DNA of 64,000 bases from Altericroceibacterium endophyticum (lineage in GTDB: Bacteria > Pseudomonadota > Alphaproteobacteria > Sphingomonadales > Sphingomonadaceae): contig NZ_WTYT01000001.1 of assembly GCF_009827595.1 (NCBI RefSeq), forward strand, positions 62,001 through 126,000, written 5' to 3'. Positions 37,878 through 46,759 of the stretch are shown here, one piece after another. Position 1 is the first letter of the stretch; each line of letters opens with the position of its first letter. The position numbers and the translations under genes are program-made. The notes under the pieces are model-generated. The model worked only from the letters and a program-made list of their open reading frames with translations, was not told where the DNA came from and made no database searches.

Positions 37878-38559
37878 TCGGCGGCGGGTGCTACTGATCG
37901 GGGCGACCGGGCTGATTGGCCAGAGCGTCTTGAGGCACCTTCCACTCTATCCGAATGTCTCGCTGAAGGCTTTGGCCCGCAGAGAAGTACCCCTGCCGCG
38001 AGGCGCGCCTCTGGAAATGTTGATTGCCGATCCGTCTGGATGGGAGGACGCGATTGCGGATTATGCGCCGCAGGGGGTCATTTGTGCGCTGGGGACGACA
38101 TGGTCGAAGGCGGGAAAGGACGAAGCAGCATTCCGCGCGGTGGATCATGATCTGGTCGTGTCGGCTGCCCGAGCCGCGAAATCGGCAGGCGCCGATCAGT
38201 TTACGGTAATTTCCTCTGTTGGCGCGGATGCAGCCAGCGGTAATTTCTATCTGCGGACCAAGGGTGAAACAGAGGACGCGCTGGCGAAAATCGGCTTTCG
38301 GCGGCTGGATATCTTCCGGCCCAGTCTCCTGAAAGGGCCGCGGGGACAGGATCGGCGCAAATTTGAACGTCTCGGGATTATGCTTAGCCCGCTCACCGCA
38401 TTGTTCCTTCACGGTGCACAGCGACGGTTACGCGCCGTCCCCGCTGAGCGGGTCGCCAGCGCAGCTCTGGCCACAATGGGACAGGCCCAAGCCGGGCGGT
38501 TTGTGCATGAATATGATGATATTTCGAAACTGGCCAATCACACGGAGAACCATCGGTGA
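37870..38559 (+). CDS. NAD(P)-binding Rossmann protein (atypical SDR / HTATIP2-like)
   Basis: A 229-residue protein with the nucleotide motif GATGLIGQSVLRHL near the N-terminus and later DQFTVISSVGADAASGNFYLRTKGETEDAL, as in atypical short-chain dehydrogenases. The Y-x-x-x-K catalytic pair is kept as YLRTK. Substrate unknown. The ATG at 37870 overlaps the Dgt stop and leads directly into the glycine motif; an in-frame ATG at 37849 is possible. It overlaps the DUF938 gene by 4 bp. Confidence 0.85.
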   Translation: MSDRRRVLLIGATGLIGQSVLRHLPLYPNVSLKALARREVPLPRGAPLEMLIADPSGWEDAIADYAPQGVICALGTTWSKAGKDEAAFRAVDHDLVVSAARAAKSAGADQFTVISSVGADAASGNFYLRTKGETEDALAKIGFRRLDIFRPSLLKGPRGQDRRKFERLGIMLSPLTALFLHGAQRRLRAVPAERVASAALATMGQAQAGRFVHEYDDISKLANHTENHR

Positions 38560-39149
38560 AGTACAGCGCCCCGGCAGCCGCGCGTAATCGCGTGCCGATT
38601 GCAGAAATCCTTTCATCCGAATTGCCGAAGCAGGGGCAGGTACTGGAAATTGCGAGCGGATCGGGCGAGCATGTGTTGTATTTTGCCGCGCAATTTCCGC
38701 AGCTGGATTGGCAGCCAAGTGATCCTTCAACCGAAGCACAGGCATCGATCGATGATTGGGCCGGTGAGTATGACGGGGCGAACCTCCTCCCCGCTCTCGC
38801 ACTTGATGCCTCTGCTGCAATATGGCCAACAGAGCAGGCTGATGCGATTTTATGTATCAACATGATCCACATCAGCCCGTGGTCCGCCAGTGAGGGGCTG
38901 TTTGCCGGGGCGAAGCGGTTGCTCGATAGTGGTCAGCCGCTGATTCTGTATGGGCCCTATTTCGAAGCAGGAATTAAACCCGCAGAATCCAATCTCGCCT
39001 TTGATGCGAGCCTTAAATCACGGTGTCCGGATTGGGGCATTCGTCAGTTGGCAGCGATTGATGCGCTGGCTCAGCGCAATGGTTTCCAGCGTATGGCGCG
39101 CTATGCCATGCCTGCCAACAATCTTACGCTGGTGTACCGCAAACAATAA
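38556..39149 (+). CDS. DUF938 methyltransferase-like protein
   Basis: A 197-residue DUF938 protein that starts at a GTG overlapping the previous stop (GTGA). It has a class I methyltransferase core: VLEIASGSGEHVLYFAAQFP (SAM-binding glycine motif) then DWQPSDPS and NMIHISPWSASEGLFAGA. The last gene of the dgt-SDR-DUF938 operon. The substrate is unknown. Confidence 0.9.
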   Translation: MKYSAPAAARNRVPIAEILSSELPKQGQVLEIASGSGEHVLYFAAQFPQLDWQPSDPSTEAQASIDDWAGEYDGANLLPALALDASAAIWPTEQADAILCINMIHISPWSASEGLFAGAKRLLDSGQPLILYGPYFEAGIKPAESNLAFDASLKSRCPDWGIRQLAAIDALAQRNGFQRMARYAMPANNLTLVYRKQ

Positions 39150-39150
39150 A

Positions 39151-39179
39151 GGCGCCGGCGCAGGTAACTGCGCGGCGCC
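39151..39179. terminator. hairpin with GTAA loop between DUF938 and entericidin genes
   Basis: GGCGCC-G-GCGCAG (39151-39163) pairs with CTGCGC-GGCGCC (39168-39179), with one bulged G and a GTAA tetraloop. On the minus strand it is followed by TTTATTGTTT, so it probably terminates the entericidin-like gene. Confidence 0.68.
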
Positions 39180-39201
39180 TCACTTGCGATTAGAGCTGGG
39201 G

Positions 39202-39330
39202 TCAGATGGCCCTGTCTGCATCATTGGCCACGGATTCAAGATCCTGGCCAGCACCTGCGACGGTATTGCAGGCGGCGGTGGAAAGGGCGAATACGCTGAC
39301 GCCAAAGGCGATGAGTAGTTTACGAGCCAT
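39202..39330 (-). CDS. entericidin A/B-family small lipoprotein
   Basis: A 42-residue lipoprotein: signal MARKLLIAFGVSVFALSTA, lipobox then Cys21, and the mature sequence CNTVAGAGQDLESVAND. This matches entericidins (CNT..G.G.D). E. coli members form a small envelope toxin/antidote-like pair; alphaproteobacterial copies are often single and their role is unclear. It has good ribosome-binding sequence (AGGAAC) upstream and a terminator downstream. Confidence 0.88.
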   Translation of the reverse strand: MARKLLIAFGVSVFALSTAACNTVAGAGQDLESVANDADRAI

Positions 39331-39374
39331 GGGTGTTCCTTTCTCTGAACCCCATTGAAACCCGTTGGCCAATA

Positions 39375-40289
39375 TTAGGTTCCCTTTGCTGCGGCCTCGC
39401 GCCGACGCTGCCGGGACAATGTGTGTTCACGCCAGGCGATAACGAGTCCGGCGGTAATAATCAGCGGTGCCCCGATCCAGGTCGCCGCGGGTGGCAGGAC
39501 CTGCCAGACCAGCCAGCCATAGATGGTCGCCCAGAATAAGGAGGAATAATCCATCACGATCACGCTGGCGACGGCGCCAAATCGCAGGGCAGAGGTTAGC
39601 AAGAGCTGCCCGGCCGATCCCGCCAGACCGATGCCCAGGAGCAGCGCCCATTCCATCAGTGAGTGGTGGGTCATGACAAATGGCAAGGCCAGAGCCACGC
39701 TGGGCGTACTGAATGCAGCGAAATAAAAGACGATTGTCAGGGGTTTTTCGGTCTTGTTGAGATCGGCAATCTGAATGGAAATGAGCGCCACCATAAAGGC
39801 CCCGGACAAAGCCACACCGGCACCCACGGCAGGTATGTTTCCGCCGCCCGGCTGCGCGATAATCAACACGCCGGCAAAACCCGCAATCACAGCGGCCCAG
39901 CGATATTTACCAACTTTCTCTCGCAGAATAATAGCGGAGAGGATCACCGCCCAGATCGGCGCGGTAAACCCCATCGTGGTTGCCTCTGCCAGTGGCAACA
40001 GGATAACCCCGCCAAAATTCAGCACCATGCCGAGCATGCCATATGCGGCTCTGCGCGCGTGGTCCCATGGCCGGTTTGTCGCCAGCACCGCGATGCTGCT
40101 GGTCATGGTCACCCATGCAAAAGCGATCGGCAGGGTGATGAATTGCCGCCAGAACAGAATTTCCAGCAAATGGATATCGTGTTCCGATGCCAGTTTGATC
40201 AGCATCTGCATCGTGGCCAGACAGGCCACAGCCCCCAGCCTGATCAAAAGCGCTAGGAGAGGGCGCTGAATGGGTGCGGAAGCTGTCAT
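39375..40289 (-). CDS. DMT (EamA) family permease
   Basis: A 304-residue inner-membrane protein with about ten hydrophobic helices arranged as two EamA repeats, with PLAEATTMGFTAPIWAVILSAIILREKVGKYRW in the first and a similar block in the second. The 10-TM family exports drugs or metabolites. The ATG at 40289 is preferred over a TTG three bases upstream. It is divergent from a small membrane protein. Confidence 0.9.
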   Translation of the reverse strand: MTASAPIQRPLLALLIRLGAVACLATMQMLIKLASEHDIHLLEILFWRQFITLPIAFAWVTMTSSIAVLATNRPWDHARRAAYGMLGMVLNFGGVILLPLAEATTMGFTAPIWAVILSAIILREKVGKYRWAAVIAGFAGVLIIAQPGGGNIPAVGAGVALSGAFMVALISIQIADLNKTEKPLTIVFYFAAFSTPSVALALPFVMTHHSLMEWALLLGIGLAGSAGQLLLTSALRFGAVASVIVMDYSSLFWATIYGWLVWQVLPPAATWIGAPLIITAGLVIAWREHTLSRQRRREAAAKGT

Positions 40290-40353
40290 CAAAGCGGCCT
40301 TAGGTGACTTTGATTATGGATCAAGCGTTGCCGTATCGTCTGTACCTAACCAT

Positions 40354-40596
40354 ATGGGCGCCGTGCTTAAGGAACCGGAATTTCTTCTCTTCGCGAGTGA
40401 CGCAACTTGGCTCGCTTTGTGGGCCGCGGCTGCCTTCATTGTGGCGATTTTAGCCTTTTGGGCGGAGCGGCGGCGGATCCGGCGCAAAAGCATAGATTCT
40501 GTGGGTTGGGTGCCCTGGACGACACTGTTCCTGGTCTCCGCCCTGATCGGGGTGACGCTGGCGACTCTCGCCATCAAGGGGTGGGCTACGGGGTAA
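40354..40596 (+). CDS. small two-helix membrane protein
   Basis: A protein of about 80 residues with two membrane helices (about 16-35 and 54-72) joined by a basic loop AERRRIRRKS. No family recognised. The frame is open further upstream to 40270, into the divergent permease's start, but the N-terminal addition looks non-coding. It is convergent with cpaF, 30 bp before its stop. Confidence 0.62.
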   Translation: MGAVLKEPEFLLFASDATWLALWAAAAFIVAILAFWAERRRIRRKSIDSVGWVPWTTLFLVSALIGVTLATLAIKGWATG

Positions 40597-40625
40597 TCAT
40601 GGGGCCGGGCTATTGGAATGCTGCG

Positions 40626-42146
40626 TTACAGGCAGGCTTCCAGATAGGCCTGATCAAACCCGAACATCCGCGCCTTTTCCAGCGTATAGGGACGGAGGCC
40701 CGAACTTGCATATTCGCCGATAATCTCGCCATCCTCGGTTTCATCGAGATATTCGAATTTGAACAATTCCTGCGTCACGATCACATCGCCTTCCATCCCG
40801 ATAACTTCGGTGATGTTGGTGGTCCGGCGTGAGCCATCGCGCAGACGTTTCACCTGAACGATCAGGTCCACACTTTCGGCAATCTGGCGGCTGATAGCTT
40901 CCTTGGGGATCTTGATGTCACCCATCAGGATCATGTTTTCCATACGTCCCAGACATTCGCGAGGCGAGTTGGCGTGGAGCGTACACATGGACCCGTCATG
41001 GCCCGTATTCATCGCTGCCAGCAGATCGAAACATTCAGAGCCACGGATTTCGCCCAGAATGATCCGGTCCGGCCGCATACGCAGGGCGTTCTTGACCAGA
41101 TCACCAATCGTGATGGCGCCCTGTCCTTCAAGGTTTGGCGGGCGGGTTTCGAGCGGCAACCAATGCGGCTGTTGCAGACGTAGTTCGGCCGCATCCTCAA
41201 TCGTCAAAACGCGTTCGCCCGGATCGATCATCTTGGACATCGCGTTGAGCATGGTTGTTTTGCCCGAGCCAGTACCGCCTGAAATCACCACATTCATCCG
41301 GCTGGCGCCAGCGATTTTCAGCGCAGTACACATGGCATCGCTCATCGATCCGAAACCCTTGAGCATATCCAGCGTGATCGGTTTTTCGGAGAATTTACGA
41401 ATGGAAATAGCGGTGCCGCGCAAAGAGAGCGGCGGCACGATGACATTGACGCGGCTGCCATCTTTCAGACGGGCGTCGGCCAGCGGTGTGGTCTGATCCA
41501 CGCGCCGGCCCACCATATTCACAATCCGCTGAGCGATCTGGAACAGATGCTGCTCATCGCGGAAGCGGATGGTTGAAAGCTCCAGCTTGCCCTTGCGTTC
41601 CACATAAGTCTGGTCCGGGCCGTTGACCATAATATCGGACACATCCGGATCGCTGAGCAATTCCTCAAGCGGGCCGAAGCCTAGCAATTCATCAATCAGC
41701 ACCTTTTCCAGGGCGAATTGTTCACGCCGATTCAGCGTAATTTTCAGTTCGGCCAGAACTTCGGTGATGATGGGGCGGAACTCTTCGGACAGTTCCTCTT
41801 TTGTCAGCGTGGCTGCGGCTTCGGGGTCAACCCGTTCCAGCAGGCGCGGGAGCACCTGCTCCTTGATCTTATGGACACTGCCTTCAAACCCGGTGCTTTC
41901 TGCCGGCGCTGAGGCAACGGCATTGGCGCGTTCTGCCAGGCGGGCGAGGGCTTCGCTCGCCGCTCCTGAGCCGCGTGAAGCACTGGAGGGGGCCGGAGAA
42001 GATGACTCGGCAGGAGCCGGTTCTGCGGCCTCATCCTTGGGAGCAGATTTGCTGCTGCCACCCTTCATGGGTTTGGCGACGCCAAAATTGGGGCGCGCGC
42101 CTTGCCTGAGGCCAGATCCTCCGTTCTTTTTTCCGAATGCGTTCAT
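40626..42146 (-). CDS. cpaF: CpaF/TadA-type secretion ATPase
   Basis: A protein of about 506 residues of the secretion ATPase superfamily. It has the N-terminal Ser/Ala-rich linker (about residues 20-75), a helical domain LLERVDPEAAATLTKEEL, Walker A ISGGTGSGKTTMLNAM, Walker B and the His boxes (MNTGHDGSMCTLHANSPRECLGRMENM). It powers Tad pilus or related assembly. No other tad/cpa genes lie nearby, so it is solitary here. The ATG at 42170 (eight residues longer) is an alternative start. Confidence 0.9.
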   Translation of the reverse strand: MNAFGKKNGGSGLRQGARPNFGVAKPMKGGSSKSAPKDEAAEPAPAESSSPAPSSASRGSGAASEALARLAERANAVASAPAESTGFEGSVHKIKEQVLPRLLERVDPEAAATLTKEELSEEFRPIITEVLAELKITLNRREQFALEKVLIDELLGFGPLEELLSDPDVSDIMVNGPDQTYVERKGKLELSTIRFRDEQHLFQIAQRIVNMVGRRVDQTTPLADARLKDGSRVNVIVPPLSLRGTAISIRKFSEKPITLDMLKGFGSMSDAMCTALKIAGASRMNVVISGGTGSGKTTMLNAMSKMIDPGERVLTIEDAAELRLQQPHWLPLETRPPNLEGQGAITIGDLVKNALRMRPDRIILGEIRGSECFDLLAAMNTGHDGSMCTLHANSPRECLGRMENMILMGDIKIPKEAISRQIAESVDLIVQVKRLRDGSRRTTNITEVIGMEGDVIVTQELFKFEYLDETEDGEIIGEYASSGLRPYTLEKARMFGFDQAYLEACL

Positions 42147-42312
42147 ATTGTTTGTGGCTTTCCCTGCCATGCGCCCGGTTATTGTCGGTTCGAAAACGGT
42201 ATAGAGACAAGATCAATAAAATGAAAACTTTGCGAAGTCCCTAATGTGTCACATGGCGCAATATCAAATATTATGACAAGGGCTGGGCAGGGGAAACAGG
42301 AGAGATCGCCAG

Positions 42313-43212
42313 ATGGAGCATTCTGACCGCGCCGGCCTGCTTTTTGTGTTGGCAGGGTTCTCTCTGCTGGCGGTGGGCGATGCGATAATCAAGGGGATGA
42401 CCGGGATGTGGCCGCCCACGGCGATGGCGGCAACGCGCTATATTCTTGGTGCTATCGGCCTCTCTGCTGTTCTGGTCGCGCGTCATGGCTGGCAAGCTTT
42501 ATGGCCCATGCCGGTTGCACATTTGCAGTGGGTGCGGGGGCTCGCCGTTGCAACATCGAGCATCGCGATCTTCGCGGCCGTATGGTTGATGCCATTGGCA
42601 GAGGCGATCACGATCACTTTCACACAGCCGATGATAACCGCCATTCTGGCAGTGCTGTTTCTGGGGGAAAAGCTCAAACGCCAGACGATTATTGCAACCA
42701 TAATCGCCTTTGTCGGAGTGGTGCTGGTGCTGCGCCCCAATTTCGTGGAAATCGGCCCCGCGGCCCTGCTGCCATTGCTCGCGGCGATCGGGATGGCTGT
42801 GCTGATTATCGCCAATCGCGCCACCATGAATGTGGGCTCTGTGCTGGCGATGCAGGCATATCTCTCGATTACGGCGGCCATCATCTTGTTTGTCGCCACG
42901 ATTATCGGCCATTTCAGCGGTATTGCGGCCTTGCATATGCACTGGCCAGCCTGGCATGTATTTGCCCGCTGCGCGTTCATTGCGGTCAGCGCCACTCTCG
43001 CACATTGGATGATCTATCTCGGCACTACCAGAGCCGGGGCCTCAACCGTCGCACCCATGACCTATGGCCAATTGCTGATGGCGGTTTTGCTGGGCTGGAT
43101 CTTTTTTGACGATATTCCTGATCTGGTCAGCTTCGCAGGGGCTGCCATCATTGTGGGTGCTGGTCTGTATCTCTGGTGGAGCGGGCGATCTCGCCGCGCG
43201 CCGAAGGGGTAG
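42313..43212 (+). CDS. DMT (EamA) family permease
   Basis: A 299-residue protein with ten predicted helices and two EamA repeats; the first contains MPLAEAITITFTQPMITAILAVLFLGEKLKRQTI. Related to the permease at 39375-40289 but not closely. The substrate is unknown. GGGGAAACAGGAGAG upstream gives a fair ribosome binding site. Its last 65 bp overlap the convergent glycosyltransferase-like gene, an unusually long tail overlap. Confidence 0.9.
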   Translation: MEHSDRAGLLFVLAGFSLLAVGDAIIKGMTGMWPPTAMAATRYILGAIGLSAVLVARHGWQALWPMPVAHLQWVRGLAVATSSIAIFAAVWLMPLAEAITITFTQPMITAILAVLFLGEKLKRQTIIATIIAFVGVVLVLRPNFVEIGPAALLPLLAAIGMAVLIIANRATMNVGSVLAMQAYLSITAAIILFVATIIGHFSGIAALHMHWPAWHVFARCAFIAVSATLAHWMIYLGTTRAGASTVAPMTYGQLLMAVLLGWIFFDDIPDLVSFAGAAIIVGAGLYLWWSGRSRRAPKG

Positions 43213-44707
43213 TCCTAGGTCCTTTGCGTATCCAGGCAGAGATGATCCGATGTTTGATACGCCCGCGCGCTGCAAGCCGATAATGCTTGTCGATCGCGGA
43301 GGAAACCAGCGCATCGCTTTTCGGATCATGCGGTGTGACAGGAATGTCGGCAGTCACGATTGCACCGGGGCTATCGGTCAGTATCCTTGTGATTTCTTCA
43401 GTCTGATCGATCCCTAAAGACCGAGATTCGAGCCTATTGTTCAGCAGATCAGGATAGATGATCGGTGTGGGTAAACAGCTATTTGTCAGCTGATACAGCG
43501 CAGTCGGGCCATCATAAACAAACAGGCAGTTCTCATTCTTGCCGATATGTGGGCGAATAGCAGCGGCAAGTTCGCGTATGGTCTTCTTTTCTGTTCCCAC
43601 CGGCGCTGCCCGGGTGGGGATCTGGCTCTGAGATGTTAAGATCAGCAATATCAGCAGGGCAGGCACCAGTCCGAACGGACCCTTGCGGTTCAACATGGGC
43701 AGGCTCAGCAGTAATGCCGGTGGTATCAGCGCTGCAAAATAGAAGAAATAGGTCGTGCCCGACAGATAGGCGGTGATTATGCAGGAGATGAACCACCCAA
43801 ACACCAGCGGATACAGTCCATCAGTGTCCTGAAGGCGTCTTGCCCACAGCAATCCAGGAATGACGAGAAGGGCAATCGGGAACCAGCAGGCAAAGACATT
43901 TTGGTTCCAAAATCCTGCAGGTGTACGATTGAAGAAAGACAGGAAATTGGCGAAAATATAGGCTTCTGACTGGCCGATCAGAAGATAGAACGCAAAGACC
44001 AACAATGTCGGGAGCAATCCCAGAAAAGCGAATTGAAAGGCCATTAGACAAATCTGCTTGATGGGCATGCCTTGACGGTAAAACCGCCACAGTGCGTAAC
44101 CACCCAGAAAGAAACATTGCGGGAAAACCGTATATTTCACCTGAAGCGCGAGGCCGCCCAAAAGCATGGCGCCAGCAGCAGGGAATACGCCAAGGTGCCC
44201 CTTTTTCGTTTTGAGCAGGCAGACCATTCCAATCATGAGCAGGACGTGAAACACTTCGCTTTGTGCGGAGTGGACGGCATACATTGGCAACATGACGAGA
44301 TAGAGGGTAGCCGCGATCAATGCGGTTGTTCCATCGACCAGCCGCGCCGCCAGTTTGTAAATGAGCCATGCTCCGATCGCGGCGAACAGCACGGCCAGCA
44401 GCTGATAGGCTATCGGGCCGGGCCCACTGATCCAATGGGCAAAAGCGAATAGAACGAACAGGCCGAAAGGTTTGCGATCCCAGAGGTCTACGAAAGGCAA
44501 TTGGCCTTCCAGCATTTTTGAGCCGATCAGCGAGTAAAGCTGTTCGTCATAATCGGCGACCGGATCACCAAACCAATAGAACCGCGTTAGAAAAGTCACC
44601 GCCAGGATTATCGTCAGAACCAGGGCAGGGGGCGGTGTTTCAGCCGATAGACCTGTTTGGAGTACTCGCCGAGACCGCTGCAATTGGGGGGCTGAGGGCG
44701 TCGGCAT
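43148..44707 (-). CDS. GT-C fold membrane glycosyltransferase-like protein (copy 2)
   Basis: A 519-residue multi-pass membrane protein, about 10-12 helices. Near the N-terminus it has FGDPVADYDEQLYSLIG followed by LPFVDLWDRKPFGL; the acidic D-x-D-E loop after the first helix resembles the catalytic loop of PMT/ArnT-type GT-C enzymes, which use lipid-linked sugars. A soluble C-terminal domain (about 375-519) is of unknown type. It is 1 bp downstream of a paralogue with the same motifs and shares 65 bp with the DMT permease. Confidence 0.75.
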   Translation of the reverse strand: MPTPSAPQLQRSRRVLQTGLSAETPPPALVLTIILAVTFLTRFYWFGDPVADYDEQLYSLIGSKMLEGQLPFVDLWDRKPFGLFVLFAFAHWISGPGPIAYQLLAVLFAAIGAWLIYKLAARLVDGTTALIAATLYLVMLPMYAVHSAQSEVFHVLLMIGMVCLLKTKKGHLGVFPAAGAMLLGGLALQVKYTVFPQCFFLGGYALWRFYRQGMPIKQICLMAFQFAFLGLLPTLLVFAFYLLIGQSEAYIFANFLSFFNRTPAGFWNQNVFACWFPIALLVIPGLLWARRLQDTDGLYPLVFGWFISCIITAYLSGTTYFFYFAALIPPALLLSLPMLNRKGPFGLVPALLILLILTSQSQIPTRAAPVGTEKKTIRELAAAIRPHIGKNENCLFVYDGPTALYQLTNSCLPTPIIYPDLLNNRLESRSLGIDQTEEITRILTDSPGAIVTADIPVTPHDPKSDALVSSAIDKHYRLAARGRIKHRIISAWIRKGPRTTPSARGEIARSTRDTDQHPQ

Positions 44708-44708
44708 G

Positions 44709-46205
44709 TCAGGGTTTCCCCTTCAATTTGTCGCGCCGCACCCAAGCATAGAGCATTCGGTTGTGGTGGTGTATCTGTGCAACCCGTTGATAATCTGTGG
44801 CGGTCGCCTTATGAATAAGACGCAGGCTCTCAGGATTCTGGGGCGTCACCGCCTCGCTGGCAGTGATGATGGCGCCCGGTCTCTGCGAGAGTATTCGCGC
44901 CACCTCGCCAGCCTGATCGATGCCCAGTGCGTTCGTTTCCAGCGCATTGTTAAGATGATCAGGATAGATGAATGTTGTCGGTAGGCAGCTTTCGGTCAGA
45001 TCATATAAGCCGGTCGGCCCATCGAAGACGTAAAGGCAATCCTGTCGATGCCCGACATAAGGAGACGTGGCGCGTTCGAGCACGGCTGCTACCTGCCTGT
45101 CTTCCTCTGCCATGCGGACCCAGCCAATATTGTTGAACAGGGCCGCGTAAAAGTAGAGGTAGAGGAAAGCCGGAGCCCACCGAAATGGTCCAGCAGATCC
45201 ATAAAATGGCAGACCCAGCAGCACGGCGCAGGGGATCAGCGCGGCGAGGTAATAAATATAGGTTGTGCCGGGCAGATACACGGTGGCCAGAGCCGCAAGG
45301 GACCATCCCACGAGCAGACGATAGGGCGCTGCTTGCGATGTTCCTTTGAGCCGCTTGCAGGAGGCCAGACCAGGGATGGCAATTGCCAGTAATAACAGCC
45401 AGCGATGTGGCTTGACGAAACCGGTTCGCCCGAGGGGGACACGATCGAAAAAAGAAATGAAATTGGCGAAGACGAAGGCATCCCATCCGCCTTGCGCCCA
45501 ATAGAAGATTGCGACGCATATGGTAGGCAGAAGTCCGATTAGCGCAAACAGCATTGCCAGCGTGACGAGCCGAATCGGCGGCATGCCGCCGCGCCAGAAA
45601 CGCCATAATGCATAGCAGCCGAAGAATATGCACTGCGGTAAAACGGTATATTTGATCTGCAGTGCCAGGCCGCCCAGAAGCATGGCAAAAATAGCGGCGC
45701 GAAGCGTGATCGGGCGCCCACCCCGGTAGAGCACGCATAGCATGCCGAGCATAAAGGGAACGTGAAATATCTCGGACTGGCTGGTGAAGATCGTGTATAA
45801 CGGCATCAGCAGAAGGTAGAATGATGCTGCCAGACAGGAGCAGGCCCAGTCGGTGAGATATAGAGCGAAACGATAGGTGAGCCAGCTACCTGCAATAGCA
45901 GCGATCGTCCCCATGATCTGAATACCGATCGGACCAGGTCCTCCGATCCATCTGGCGATTGCATTGATCAGGAAAAGGCCGAAAGGTTTGCGGTCCCAGA
46001 GATCGACGAACGGCAGAGCGCCTTTCAGCATATGATTGCCGATCAGCGAGTAGAGCTGTTCATCATAACCGACAATCGGATCGCCATACCATGGCATGCG
46101 GCTTGCTACAGCCAGCGCCATCAGCACGCCAAGAGCGATGAGATGCAGATGCCAGGGGACGACCTTTGCCCCGCTGGCGTGTTGTGAATGAATTGGCGAC
46201 CCCAT
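44709..46205 (-). CDS. GT-C fold membrane glycosyltransferase-like protein (copy 1)
   Basis: A 498-residue paralogue of the next gene, with YGDPIVGYDEQLYSLIG, LPFVDLWDRKPFGLFL and FPQC/LPQC-like motifs (LPQCIFFGCYALWRF) kept in both. The GT-C assignment rests on the acidic loop after helix 1 and topology, not a database match. The start at 46205 is 15 codons inside the open frame and is preceded by GGAGGGG. The pair was made by tandem duplication, now well diverged. Confidence 0.75.
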   Translation of the reverse strand: MGSPIHSQHASGAKVVPWHLHLIALGVLMALAVASRMPWYGDPIVGYDEQLYSLIGNHMLKGALPFVDLWDRKPFGLFLINAIARWIGGPGPIGIQIMGTIAAIAGSWLTYRFALYLTDWACSCLAASFYLLLMPLYTIFTSQSEIFHVPFMLGMLCVLYRGGRPITLRAAIFAMLLGGLALQIKYTVLPQCIFFGCYALWRFWRGGMPPIRLVTLAMLFALIGLLPTICVAIFYWAQGGWDAFVFANFISFFDRVPLGRTGFVKPHRWLLLLAIAIPGLASCKRLKGTSQAAPYRLLVGWSLAALATVYLPGTTYIYYLAALIPCAVLLGLPFYGSAGPFRWAPAFLYLYFYAALFNNIGWVRMAEEDRQVAAVLERATSPYVGHRQDCLYVFDGPTGLYDLTESCLPTTFIYPDHLNNALETNALGIDQAGEVARILSQRPGAIITASEAVTPQNPESLRLIHKATATDYQRVAQIHHHNRMLYAWVRRDKLKGKP

Positions 46206-46252
46206 TGTGATAATTCCCCTCCTGACCCGATTGGCGGAGATGTAGAGCATTT

Positions 46253-46564
46253 ATGGTTAAAAAAAACTGCATCCAGGCGAAAGAGGACGGTGACGCGCGT
46301 TTTTGCTGGTTATGCGGCAGACGCATGGGGCAGCGCATTCATTGGCATCATACCGTACCGGAGTCCAAAGGCGGACGGCAGATCGTTCCGCTCCACCCGA
46401 TCTGTCATCGGACGATCCATGCGAATTTCACCAACGCTCAGCTTGCGCGGATCGGCACAAACCGTGAATTAATTGCGCAAAATGAGATTGTTGCCAATTT
46501 TCTCATTTGGATTGCCGACAAGCCCGCTGACTTTTACGCGCCAACCTACGGAAAACGCGGGTAA
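46253..46564 (+). CDS. small HNH-motif protein
   Basis: A 103-residue protein with a compact HNH-like core: a zinc-knuckle CWLCG, IHWHHTVPESKGGR, then LHPICHRTIHANFT. The histidines and second Cys are placed as in HNH endonucleases that read a zinc-stabilised beta-beta-alpha metal fold. It lacks any other domain; function could be a nuclease or an anti-termination-type HNH protein. It is divergent from the glycosyltransferase pair. Confidence 0.78.
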   Translation: MVKKNCIQAKEDGDARFCWLCGRRMGQRIHWHHTVPESKGGRQIVPLHPICHRTIHANFTNAQLARIGTNRELIAQNEIVANFLIWIADKPADFYAPTYGKRG

Positions 46565-46582
46565 TTTTGTACACTCTGCCAT

Positions 46583-46717
46583 CAGTTGCATGTAATGCAA
46601 CACCACATGAGGTTTTGTCGTTTGTCCGAATCCGGAGTGATCGGCATATGGGGAGGGCCTTTCAGGCATCCTCTCCCAAACTATTACGGCCCGGTCATCT
46701 GACCGGGCCTTTTTTTG
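46583..46717 (+). ncRNA. candidate structured small RNA or long 3' untranslated region
   Basis: Between the HNH gene and 46760 there is no gene, but structure is dense: GTTGCAT-GTA-ATGCAAC at 46585-46601; GTTTG (46620-46624) pairing with CAAAC (46677-46681) around an inner stem GGGAG...CTCCC with GCCT-TTC-AGGC; and a strong terminator at 46688-46717. This could be an independent small RNA or the HNH transcript's tail. No Rfam family is recognised. Confidence 0.35.
46688..46717 (+). terminator. strong intrinsic terminator
   Basis: GGCCCGGTCA (46688-46697), TC, TGACCGGGCC (46700-46709), then eight T residues at 46710-46717. It acts on the plus strand, 123 bp after the HNH stop codon. Confidence 0.92.
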
Positions 46718-46759
46718 TCTAATGCAGATGTGCTGTGTGACGTCGGGTGTCAGCGAGGC

